Below, piece after piece: positions 35,985-44,023 of a stretch of DNA of 64,000 nt (the first letter of the stretch is position 1; every line of letters begins with the position of its first letter). The stretch covers positions 248,001 through 312,000 of the forward strand of contig CANLWB010000008.1 in the NCBI GenBank assembly GCA_947494695.1, in the 5' to 3' direction. The DNA comes from an uncultured Flavobacteriaceae bacterium. GTDB taxonomy: Bacteria; Bacteroidota; Bacteroidia; Flavobacteriales; Flavobacteriaceae. A program made the position numbers and the translations under genes. Below the pieces are notes generated by a model. The model saw only the letters and a list, made by a program, of their open reading frames with translations, was not told where the DNA came from and ran no database searches.

Positions 35985-36998
35985 TTATACATAAATTATG
36001 GTTTGAGAGTAAAATATATTCTCATTATTTTGTTTTTTGGTGATTATTCTGGATACACCTGGCACTGGCATTTTCATGTCCAATTCTATGATGGTATCCG
36101 AAAAATCATTCTTATAAAGCATCGTTAACAGGGGACTTGCTCTGGCTCTTTGCTGAAGTTTTATGGTTGCTGGAGAGGTAAATAAACGCCCCTCTTGAGT
36201 TCCTAACATTTTCTTTTCGGGGCCGGTATATATGTCATTGTTAAATCCTTCTATACCTATGTCTTCAACCGTTATTTTTTTGTCTTTTGAAATAACAACG
36301 GCGTATTGCCAATACGACGACCTTGCTGTAAAATTGACTTTAAACGATAGCGCAGTATTCGTTTTTAACGCTTCGACAATAGGTGTCATCTGCATATGCA
36401 ATATGCCATAGCAGTTGTCTTCAACACGTTCTGAAGTCCCAAAAAAGGTTTTAGATAAGGTACCGCCTACCCAGAGTTCATAGACTCCTGTACCAAACAC
36501 ATTAATATCGACAGTCATACCAGACTGTTTTTCCTGTGATGACTGATTAAAAATGTCTTGCCCGGCATGGTTCTTTATGACCACAGAAACTGGTGAATCT
36601 GATGACAGTTTTACCTCAAAGACTAAGGGTTGAACTGGTAAATACGTCGTAATTGGTAAATTCTGATCTACTGATACATGTAATGGTGTAGTTAGATAAA
36701 GTATGGTGTCTTCTTCCCTGGGCGTGGGAACATCTGTATAATTATCGAAATAAGAATCGGTATTAATAAGTTGAAAATAGAGATCATCGATGGTCTCAAG
36801 TGCTTCCCATATGTTTGATGATGATGATTCGGTTCCTATGTATCCACGATACTGATTGACCATCGTATTTATCTGGATACTATAGTTCTTCATGATCCGT
36901 TGGGTAGAGGACATTGGAAGCAGTTTAAAAACAGAGCAAACATCGTTTTCAAAATAATCATGCAGCATCTCTAATGTAAACCAATGTTGAAGATTCAT
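35985..36998 (-). CDS. CIS-associated protein of unknown function, 337 residues
   Basis: I do not recognise the family. The N-terminal third is helical (LQHWFTLEMLHDYFEND); from about residue 100 it is beta-rich, with paired strands (PITTYLPVQPLVFEVKLSSD) that read like one or two immunoglobulin-type domains, then SFKVNFTARSSYWQYAVVIS. There is no signal peptide and no membrane segment. It lies between the sheath and the tail terminator with gaps of 19 and 3 bases, so it belongs to the CIS. A structural cap or sheath accessory protein, or loaded cargo, are both possible. Confidence 0.7.
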   Translation of the reverse strand: MNLQHWFTLEMLHDYFENDVCSVFKLLPMSSTQRIMKNYSIQINTMVNQYRGYIGTESSSSNIWEALETIDDLYFQLINTDSYFDNYTDVPTPREEDTILYLTTPLHVSVDQNLPITTYLPVQPLVFEVKLSSDSPVSVVIKNHAGQDIFNQSSQEKQSGMTVDINVFGTGVYELWVGGTLSKTFFGTSERVEDNCYGILHMQMTPIVEALKTNTALSFKVNFTARSSYWQYAVVISKDKKITVEDIGIEGFNNDIYTGPEKKMLGTQEGRLFTSPATIKLQQRARASPLLTMLYKNDFSDTIIELDMKMPVPGVSRIITKKQNNENIFYSQTIIYV

Positions 36999-37001
36999 AT
37001 A

Positions 37002-37580
37002 TTATCTTTTTTTAGTATCTGCACCTAATCCACTTACAGCTGGTACCTCTTCTTTAATTTCTCCTTTTTGTATTCCAACCATTCTCACTTTATACACCAT
37101 AGATGGCACGTATTTAGCTCCTATCCCGCTCCATACATGACTTAATTCCTGAATGGGAACATTGTAAATTTCAAACGTTAATCGATCAATTAATGGATCT
37201 AAATCCGGATAATCGGATGATGAAAAAACTCTGGAAGCCTGAAAAAAACTAATAACTGCAGAAAGCATTTTTAAAGCCTCCAAATAGTTATCCGAATTGT
37301 AATTTGCCGAAATAAGCAGATATATATTAAGATGTACCGGAGGATTTACCTTATTGAACCCACCTTGATTATCGGGAATATAACCTCCCATATGCTTAAC
37401 AGTTCGCTCATGTTCTAAATTGATTATTGAAATAATAACCTTATTCTCAATATTATCTGTAACACTACCATCGAGATTTATAAGGCTACCAGGAGCCACA
37501 ATATCGTTTGTTAGTCCGAAGGACATTTTTAAATTCCTGTTAAGAATATCGGTTATAAACGTGAGTACTTTATCTAACAT
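37002..37580 (-). CDS. Tail terminator-like protein, DUF4255/Pvc16 N-terminal (Afp16-like)
   Basis: A 192-residue protein of the DUF4255 family: helix MLDKVLTFITDILNRNL, IISIINLEHERTVKHM, PPVHLNIYLLISANYNSDNY and TFEIYNVPIQELSHVWSGIG. In eCIS the Pvc16/Afp16 homologue caps the distal end of tube and sheath and ends assembly. Its position near the start of the operon and its length fit. Confidence 0.88.
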   Translation of the reverse strand: MLDKVLTFITDILNRNLKMSFGLTNDIVAPGSLINLDGSVTDNIENKVIISIINLEHERTVKHMGGYIPDNQGGFNKVNPPVHLNIYLLISANYNSDNYLEALKMLSAVISFFQASRVFSSSDYPDLDPLIDRLTFEIYNVPIQELSHVWSGIGAKYVPSMVYKVRMVGIQKGEIKEEVPAVSGLGADTKKR

Positions 37581-37584
37581 GAAC

Positions 37585-37908
37585 CTATTGTGTTTTACTT
37601 TCTAATTGCGTTTTTATAGCCGTAGCAACGATTCTTGAAAAATAGATTCCTAAGACGCTAATGATATACAGCACCACAAATGGCGGATACCGATTTCCTG
37701 TGATAATATCGAATACCTCGGTTAAATCAATAGCCGAAATATCTATTAAATATGCAAGAATGAATGTGACCGGAACCGCCAGTAAAGCGACAAACAGCGA
37801 CCATAATAATTCCTTGGACAGCGCCTTTTTTACAGCTGCTAGAATCTTTTTTAGTTTTCCTGCATCTGCTTTTAGTTTTTTGGTATCTCCGGTTGAAACA
37901 ACACTCAT
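37585..37908 (-). CDS. Two-helix membrane protein, holin-like in layout
   Basis: A 107-residue protein with a Lys-rich cytoplasmic N terminus (KKLKADAGKLKKIL), two membrane helices (LLWSLFVALLAVPVTFILAY and PFVVLYIISVLGIYFSRIVA) and a short polar tail. Its ATG overlaps the stop of the GH18-like gene by four bases, so the two are translated together. Small size, two helices and a charged N terminus resemble holins and also membrane anchors. It could place the CIS or its wall enzyme at the inner membrane. The family is not recognised. Confidence 0.7.
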   Translation of the reverse strand: MSVVSTGDTKKLKADAGKLKKILAAVKKALSKELLWSLFVALLAVPVTFILAYLIDISAIDLTEVFDIITGNRYPPFVVLYIISVLGIYFSRIVATAIKTQLESKTQ

Positions 37909-39692
37909 GGCAATTCTTTTTTACGGCGTTCAACATACATATTTGCAAGGTAGTAGGTTACTCCTCCCAGTATAAAACCAATAATGAGTATAACAATATT
38001 ATCGTCTATCCAATGTTGCATTCTAAAAATGACAATAAGCAATAGCAGCACAAAGGCAGAGTAGTATCTCTTTAAAGAGGCATTGTTAAAAAAACCAGCT
38101 CTGGTATTGGGAGATGTCATGGCAATCACGAATCCTATGCAAGCAAAGAACAGTGCAAACCACATGAGGTATAAAAGGATGGTTTTGTAATCGGTAATGC
38201 TCGCTAATTTTGTTTCGACCTGATTCACCTTGCTGTTCGGATCATTAAGCCCAAGTTTTTCTGAAATATTCTGCAAAATACCGGAACTTGAACCACTATC
38301 TTGACCATTTGAAGCACTCCCTCCCTGAGCGGTTCCATCTCCATTGGCATTACCTGACCCTCCATTTGACGAAGCGTCTGCTTCTACTTTCTTTTCTTGT
38401 GATAATTCGGTATATATCACATTCCAGATATCATTGTACCCTTTATCGTAACCCAGGGCCCAAAGCCCCAAACCAGCAAGTTTATTTTTTTTGATAAGGT
38501 TTGTCTTGTATACAAAACTCGAATCATTTTCAAACCAACACTGTCTATATTGCGTTTTACTTCCAGAAGTTCTATAGGCACTATAAGCACTTTTACTTAT
38601 AGGATCTATATACACGGCCTCATTTTTTTCGATTTCAGATTTTATATAGCTATAGGTTCTGCTTCCCAAAAACTTTTTCGCCTTAGATTGCAAACTTTGG
38701 CTCTCTGTTTCCCATAAGTTTCCATATGTTGGTAATGCCAGAATAAGTTGAGAATTCGTCACACCTTCATCTAAATAGTACTTTACAGATTCTGTAAGGT
38801 TAAATGGCTCCCAGTCTTTCCCACTAAGCAAAGGTGCTACCGGTCCTGCAATACTACTTGTTTTACCATAATAATCATACCCCATTATGACGAACCTATC
38901 TATAGCCTGATCTAAGGACTTAAAATCCAAAGCATAACTCAGGTTCACGCTGGGTACCGTGATATATATTTTATAATCCTTGTTTGCCTTTTTTAGTCGG
39001 CTAGATAGTGTTAATAAGAATCCCGTATAGTTATCTTTTTGGCTTTTTGGAACGCCCTCAAAATCTATGCAAACCCCATCTGCATTTCTTTTGGTTAAAA
39101 GCTCAATAAGATTATCTATAAGTTTATCAATGGACTTAGAGTTTTTTAAAAATCGCCTATTGTTTCTTTGTCCAAAATTGGTAACAGTAAGGAGTATTTT
39201 TTTGTTAGGATAGGCTCTAATGGAATCTATTAATGGTGTTGTTTCCCAATCATGTGTTGAGATAGCCTCACCATTAGCCGGGTTTACCTCATACGAAAAA
39301 TAGGCCACCGTAGAGAGCAGTGAAAAATTGAGGCTTTTGTAATAGTCATTCTCCCAATATGGATACCAACCAAACACTTCATACCCTAATTCAAAACCTG
39401 TCTCCGCTTTAAAAGCAACACTTTTAATATCAACATCTTCAGCAGCCGATGCAAATGTAGGAGTCTTATTATCTTTTAAGGTTTTATGATGTTGATGAAT
39501 AAACTTTTTAGCAAGTTTTGAAGAATCGTTATGTTTAAATAACTTTTTAAAAAAGCCAAGTTTTTTAGTTTCTTTTTTGAGCTCTGATGGGTCTTGCTGA
39601 AACGTATATGCATTCTCCAAGGACAACGCATAAAGGTTGCCTTGAAGCAAAATCAAACCAGCAAGTAATATCAATAATCTTAAGTAACTCAT
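37905..39692 (-). CDS. Membrane-anchored GH18-like protein heading the CIS operon
   Basis: A 595-residue protein. Residues 1-22 are a signal peptide or signal anchor; about 100-430 form a GH18/spore-germination-YaaH-type barrel (VFGWYPYWEN, KKILLTVTNFG, RFVIMGYDYYG, LALPTYGNLWE) with the catalytic pattern DGVCIDFE at 205-212 (Glu212). A Ser/Gly/Asn-rich linker (438-471) leads to three membrane helices at about 504-525, 544-558 and 565-586. The enzyme domain would lie in the periplasm and act on peptidoglycan- or chitin-like beta-1,4-GlcNAc polymers. It is the first gene of the operon and overlaps the two-helix gene. Wall passage, anchoring or release of the CIS are inferred roles. Confidence 0.85.
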   Translation of the reverse strand: MSYLRLLILLAGLILLQGNLYALSLENAYTFQQDPSELKKETKKLGFFKKLFKHNDSSKLAKKFIHQHHKTLKDNKTPTFASAAEDVDIKSVAFKAETGFELGYEVFGWYPYWENDYYKSLNFSLLSTVAYFSYEVNPANGEAISTHDWETTPLIDSIRAYPNKKILLTVTNFGQRNNRRFLKNSKSIDKLIDNLIELLTKRNADGVCIDFEGVPKSQKDNYTGFLLTLSSRLKKANKDYKIYITVPSVNLSYALDFKSLDQAIDRFVIMGYDYYGKTSSIAGPVAPLLSGKDWEPFNLTESVKYYLDEGVTNSQLILALPTYGNLWETESQSLQSKAKKFLGSRTYSYIKSEIEKNEAVYIDPISKSAYSAYRTSGSKTQYRQCWFENDSSFVYKTNLIKKNKLAGLGLWALGYDKGYNDIWNVIYTELSQEKKVEADASSNGGSGNANGDGTAQGGSASNGQDSGSSSGILQNISEKLGLNDPNSKVNQVETKLASITDYKTILLYLMWFALFFACIGFVIAMTSPNTRAGFFNNASLKRYYSAFVLLLLIVIFRMQHWIDDNIVILIIGFILGGVTYYLANMYVERRKKELP

Positions 39693-40137
39693 TAATGTTT
39701 AATGCTTTGGCCAAAGTTAACAGCGGCGTAATTCTTGAGGTCTGACTATGAAACATTGTAGACATTGGAATTGCTAGATTTAAGGAACTTTAAAAAGTTG
39801 TCATACAATTCACATAAACCTTACTACGTGTAAAACACACCAACATCTGCTGATTTTAGCTAAAGCAATCTAAAGAAAAAATTCAAAAACTACCTGCAAT
39901 AAAAGCATACTAAGTGTATGATTTACACGTACTAAAAATATATTTTTCGCTTACTTTTAGTAAGCAATAAGATCACAAAAAGTAACGAAATAACCTTTAT
40001 GCTATCTTTAATGTCGGTTAAAAACTATTTAAAAATTAAACGTGGCTTTTTGGTTGGGTAAAAATATGTTATCATAAGAATCCTTTCGTATGGTAAACCA
40101 AAATCGGCAGAAATTTTATATGTCTTTTAAATTTCTC

Positions 40138-40161
40138 TGGCTAAGTCTCCAGACTTAGCCA
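40138..40161. repeat. Near-perfect 24-bp palindrome
   Basis: TGGCTAAGTCT and AGACTTAGCCA form 11-bp perfect arms with only two bases between, upstream of the CIS operon and downstream of the response-regulator gene. It is either a strong terminator-like hairpin or cruciform, or a dispersed intergenic repeat. Confidence 0.6.
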
Positions 40162-40353
40162 AACATTAACCAACTAAACGTATAAATTTGAAAAGCAGAT
40201 TACACTATACGAGATCAAGAAAAAACACAGGTCATTATTGCAACAGCAATAGAGTGGATAGATGTCTTTACACGAAAGTCTTAAAAGATATTGTTAATTA
40301 GTTGTTGGGGTTCCGCATGGCGAAAAAAGTGTGGCTCTTTTTAGACAATAATG

Positions 40354-40379
40354 TCCTCAAAGTTGTGAGACTTTGTGGA
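40354..40379. repeat. Second copy of the CIS-flanking 10-6-10 hairpin
   Basis: TCCTCAAAGT (40354-40363) and ACTTTGTGGA (40370-40379), one mismatch, six-base loop. It shares 14 consecutive bases with the copy at 17358-17387 and the same architecture and orientation. The two copies flank the CIS operon. Confidence 0.55.
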
Positions 40380-40526
40380 GCGCGTATGCAAGCCATAGTG
40401 TTTAGCTTTCCGTATAGTAAGGTAATAGGGATTCGTGCGATATCCGAAGTTGATGATAACTTGAAAAGCCAGTTTGACACCTTAAAGTGATGCGCAAACA
40501 ACATGTTGTTTTAATATTAAAAACAT

Positions 40527-41198
40527 CTACAAAAACCCCTTCTTAATAGCAGAACTAATCAAGACATCGCTATCGTTACTCGTCACTCCAAAAAGCTCTT
40601 TTAAATTGCGTCTTCTTTTTTCAATTCCGGCTCGGGATAAAGGTAAGGCCTTGGTTAGGTCTTTTGTTTTGGTACCCTTTGACAACTCATTTAACAACTG
40701 CTTATCGATACGATCCAAAATAATTTTACTTGATATTTTTTTTCGGAGTAACTTTAAAATGGTAGGACTATAAAATGGTATATTTTCAAGAACACTATTC
40801 AATACTTCTGAAATCGTTTCACCCACAACATCACTTTTATAAAGTAATCCTTCTGGATTAATATTTTGTAGCACATCACTTAACAAGAGTAAATTGTAGT
40901 GTCCTGTGATGATAATGATTTTAGTCTTTGGATAATGCTTCCTTATGTAAATACCAATATCTTCCCCAGATTTAATTTTCCCATTTTCCGATTCTGGAAC
41001 TCTTATATCTAAAAACACCAATTCAAATGGTTCCTTGGATGCTTTTAAAACATCAATGGCTCTGTCGGAATCTGTAGCAAAAGAAATCTCAAATTTAAAT
41101 TTTGGATTAAAGGCTTCGTATTGTTTTAAGTGATTTATATAAGCATCAACGATAAAAGGGTGATCATCAATCAATAACGTATCAATAGTCTGGGTCAT
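40527..41198 (-). CDS. Orphan response regulator (REC + helix-turn-helix)
   Basis: A 223-residue protein with an N-terminal receiver domain (LLIDDHPFIVDAY acid pocket, phospho-acceptor Asp in ELVFLDIRVPE, Lys in GLLYKSD) and a C-terminal LuxR/NarL-type helix-turn-helix (LLNELSKGTKTKDLTKALPL, SRAGIEKRRRNLKELFG). I start at the ATG at 41198, where the domain begins; an in-frame ATG at 41216 adds six residues. No sensor kinase is adjacent. It is on the same strand as the CIS operon, 834 bases upstream, and is the most likely local regulator of it. Confidence 0.88.
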   Translation of the reverse strand: MTQTIDTLLIDDHPFIVDAYINHLKQYEAFNPKFKFEISFATDSDRAIDVLKASKEPFELVFLDIRVPESENGKIKSGEDIGIYIRKHYPKTKIIIITGHYNLLLLSDVLQNINPEGLLYKSDVVGETISEVLNSVLENIPFYSPTILKLLRKKISSKIILDRIDKQLLNELSKGTKTKDLTKALPLSRAGIEKRRRNLKELFGVTSNDSDVLISSAIKKGFL

Positions 41199-41449
41199 AA
41201 TATTTACAAATATCATTAAGGGTTAAATATGTAAACTACTATTAAAAAGCGTATTAAAGGGATATAAAGACCAAGATATTTTTTTATATCCAAATCTGCA
41301 AGAAATATTAAGTTATAATTTAAGTTTAAGCATTATAAAACCTTAACTTAATTTGCATTAAAAAGCATAAAGTACTAATTACCCGAACAGTACAAAAATT
41401 GCAATTAAAAAATTATATCGACTAGTTTAACTGTAATAATTTAATCTTC

Positions 41450-43450
41450 TTAGTCTTTATAATATCGAGAAATTAACTCGGGAAGATTTGATTTACAACC
41501 TGCTTTTGAAAAATCGAGCAACTTAATGCCTTTTGATTCGATCAGGGTTATATTATTAGTAGTAAACCGTCCTTGTAAAGCTCCGTTTAACTCTGGTGAG
41601 GTAAACACGGTTCCATCTAATTTTTCTAAAGGCTTCGTTGTAACATAATCGTATTGAGCCAACTGAGTTAAAATTATATCATTAGAAGCGCTATAAAGAA
41701 CATTATTATCCCAGGACGTAATTCCTATGGCTCCCGAATACCCTTTCATTACTTTATTTAATTCTTCTTTGACGAACTCTGGTGAACTTTTATCAGGTCC
41801 TTTAAAATGAATCGCTTTAGCGACTAGAATGTTTCTTTTAAAACTCAAATCTGACGAATTTGCGTAGGCAATTGTCTGCTCACCTTCATCAAGGAACACA
41901 TTATTTTCATACCTGCAATTTCGTGTCATATGTGCCTGTACCGGCACCTTGGCATTATAAGACACGTTTTGTTCTACCAAACAATTTTCACACCCTTCGT
42001 CCAGGTAATAAGCGTATACATTAATGTCTGAATCTGATTTAGAAAGCACCACATTATTTCTAACCACCGTATTTTTATGACCAAACATGTAAATTGCTCC
42101 TCCATCCTGCATAAAGGTTTTTATATTATGAATGATATTGTTTTCGACTAACGAATTATGTCCAATACCATTTATACCACAATAAGGCATATTATATATC
42201 TCGTTATTTTGTATTGTATTATGATCTCCACTACCAAAAATCCCCACGGCACTATTGTATACTAGCCCAATATCATGTAATCGGTTATTAACAATATTTA
42301 CCTGATCTCCCTTATAGCTTATTGCTCCTGCACCACATGTCGCGATGTCACATCCTTTTATGTTTATATGGGTTCCCGACATTTTCACAGCCCATCCTCC
42401 AACATTTTTAATATTTAGATTTTCCAGAGAAATATTATGCACCTCGTTTCCGCTAACTGCACCTTCAAATTTGAGAGCAGCATACCCTCCTGTTACTAAT
42501 TTAGTTGTTGTAGAGGCCAATGTAAATCCCGATATGGTGACATTTTTAACCCCATTATTAAACTTAATAATATTTTGATGGCGAGGTACTACAATGTCCA
42601 GGTCTTCGATCAACTCTTCAGGTTTAGGCCAATAGTACAATCGCTCTCTGGTTCTATCCAAATACCATGTTCCGGGTCTGGTCATCCCTTCAACAGTATT
42701 CCAAACAACATATGTTTGGGCATTAGCATTTCTTTCTGCAAAGGCTCCTGGTGGGTGCTGACTTTCATTATCAAATAGTAAGGTCTTGTTTTCTTTATCA
42801 TGACCTTTTAAACCTACCAGCGACTCATCCCATTCGTGAAAAATGGTTAATTCGGCATTATTAATATCAAGGGAATCACTAAGATCTTCAACTTTGTATT
42901 TTAAGGTGGTTTTCTCTAAGTCTGTTGGTTTTCTCTCCCACCCCCCAGCTTCAGAAGATAACCATTTCACGTCGAACGCATTTAAATGGGTAAAAGCACC
43001 TACCTCTGGAAATCTCGCACGCTCTCGTCTTTCTCCATTAACTTCAAGAACTCTAAAATCCCAACTTCTATCTCTGGTTCCTATAACATCGGCATAGATA
43101 AACCGACCTTCTTTTTTAAAATGTGTTAGTTTTTGACCTCCATATAAGACGGTACCTGTTCCTCCTTCCGACTTCAAAGTCACATTAGAATCTTCCTTAT
43201 CGAACTCCAAATTCACATTAAAATATTTCCCTTCCTTAACGATAATGGTTTTATCACCACTGCTTTTTCGAAACTCTTTTAAGGCTCTGGCAATGGTTAA
43301 AAATGGCGCTGCCTCGGTACCTTCATTAGTATCTTGCCCTGCTGTATCAACATATAAAACTGCTAACGACTCTTGTTTTTCACAACTAGAATTTAACAGT
43401 CCAAAAAAACTTAAGTAAACGAATAATGCAAAATTAGGTGGAAGCTTCAT
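41450..43450 (-). CDS. Right-handed beta-helix lipoprotein, probable polysaccharide-active enzyme
   Basis: A 666-residue lipoprotein (lipobox NSSC near residue 23). It opens with the VLYVDTAGQDTNEGTEAAPF start of parallel beta-helix enzymes, has a beta-sandwich insert with VLEVNGERRERARFPEVG and TWYLDRTRERLYYWPKP, then helix turns (ISGFTLAST, HNISLENLNIKNVGGW, NTIQNNEIYNM, NSLVENNIIHNI, NTVVRNNVVLSKS). The 'V-NG-rR--ARfP' block and layout resemble GH141-type and related beta-helix glycosidases. Substrate and family number are uncertain. It is monocistronic, upstream of the response regulator, with a long regulatory gap before it. Confidence 0.8.
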   Translation of the reverse strand: MKLPPNFALFVYLSFFGLLNSSCEKQESLAVLYVDTAGQDTNEGTEAAPFLTIARALKEFRKSSGDKTIIVKEGKYFNVNLEFDKEDSNVTLKSEGGTGTVLYGGQKLTHFKKEGRFIYADVIGTRDRSWDFRVLEVNGERRERARFPEVGAFTHLNAFDVKWLSSEAGGWERKPTDLEKTTLKYKVEDLSDSLDINNAELTIFHEWDESLVGLKGHDKENKTLLFDNESQHPPGAFAERNANAQTYVVWNTVEGMTRPGTWYLDRTRERLYYWPKPEELIEDLDIVVPRHQNIIKFNNGVKNVTISGFTLASTTTKLVTGGYAALKFEGAVSGNEVHNISLENLNIKNVGGWAVKMSGTHINIKGCDIATCGAGAISYKGDQVNIVNNRLHDIGLVYNSAVGIFGSGDHNTIQNNEIYNMPYCGINGIGHNSLVENNIIHNIKTFMQDGGAIYMFGHKNTVVRNNVVLSKSDSDINVYAYYLDEGCENCLVEQNVSYNAKVPVQAHMTRNCRYENNVFLDEGEQTIAYANSSDLSFKRNILVAKAIHFKGPDKSSPEFVKEELNKVMKGYSGAIGITSWDNNVLYSASNDIILTQLAQYDYVTTKPLEKLDGTVFTSPELNGALQGRFTTNNITLIESKGIKLLDFSKAGCKSNLPELISRYYKD

Positions 43451-43737
43451 AATACTATAAAATAAATTAGTTCTCTTTGTGTATGATCGAAATTAATGAC
43501 CGTAAGCTCATCAATGCATACGGTTCTCAAGACTTTTCTAAAGCTTATTATCAATAACTTACATCGTTTTTATTTGAAATTCTAAAGATTGGTATTATCA
43601 TGGTAACCGCAGGTTTTAGCTATTCGAGCATATTTTACTATATCAACATATCATGTATGATGGCTTAATCTGCGACTCACTTCATTTCATTCTAAACAAA
43701 AACTAGATGTACTGAGTAATTTTGGAATGCATTGACA

Positions 43738-43767
43738 TGGCATAAATGTTTTAACATATTCATGCCA
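43738..43767. promoter_or_regulatory. Nested 30-bp palindrome upstream of the beta-helix gene
   Basis: TGGCAT (43738-43743) pairs with ATGCCA (43762-43767), and inside it ATGTT (43746-43750) pairs with AACAT (43753-43757). It lies about 290 bases upstream of the start at 43450. Candidate operator. Confidence 0.35.
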
Positions 43768-43849
43768 GCTCAACGTTATTTCTACGTCCACGAAAATAAA
43801 AAATAATGAAAATCAGTCACCCCAACTATTTAGTCAAATGAAATAAGCA

Positions 43850-43877
43850 TGTCTTTTTATATACAACAAATGTTTTT
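43850..43877 (+). promoter_or_regulatory. TGTC-N12-CAAATGTTTTT motif, copy A
   Basis: TGTCT (43850-43854), 12 bases, CAAATGTTTTT (43867-43877). It is upstream of the minus-strand beta-helix gene, in reverse orientation to it. AAATGAAATA precedes it at 43836, as also before copy B. Confidence 0.45.
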
Positions 43878-44023
43878 ACAAGGCTTCATCTATATTCAAG
43901 TCCACATATTTCGCTATTTCCCCTCTATTTCTTCATATAAATACTTCGACCTTAGGCGCCCTGATTTTCATTATTTTTTACGACTCTTTTTTTTGAAAAA
44001 GTTATATAAACCTCACAATGTTT

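Larger units (their letters stand above)
39693..40526. other. 834-base gap upstream of the CIS operon, rich in hairpins
   Basis: There is no credible gene. Symmetric elements: CTTTGGCCAAAG (39705-39716) just before the GH18-like start; TACGTGTAAA (39825-39834) against TTTACACGTA (39922-39931); GCTTACT-3-AGTAAGC (39949-39965); an 11+2+11 palindrome (40138-40161); and a copy of the 10-6-10 hairpin (40354-40379). The first three are candidates for CIS control. Confidence 0.55.
43451..44023. other. 573-base gap upstream of the beta-helix gene
   Basis: There is no credible gene. It holds a nested palindrome at 43738-43767 and one strong copy of the TGTC-N12-CAAATGTTTTT motif at 43850-43877. The rest is A+T-rich without clear structure. 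Confidence 0.55.

Noticed and set aside
17423-39692. Operon as an ordinary prophage or a T6SS
   Set aside because: There are no capsid, terminase, portal, integrase or lysis genes, and no TssJLM membrane complex; the AAA+ ATPase, DUF4255, DUF4280 and DUF5908 set is typical of extracellular-type CIS.
39712-39719. Minus-strand TAACTTTG before the CIS operon as a Bacteroidota -7 box
   Set aside because: It matches TAnnTTTG but no TTG-type -33 element is found at the right distance, so it is not listed as a promoter.
40302-40490. Plus-strand open frame of about 62 codons, with another on the opposite strand
   Set aside because: It runs through the repeat hairpin at 40354-40379, has no family resemblance or neighbour context, and both strands are open by chance. 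Treated as non-coding.
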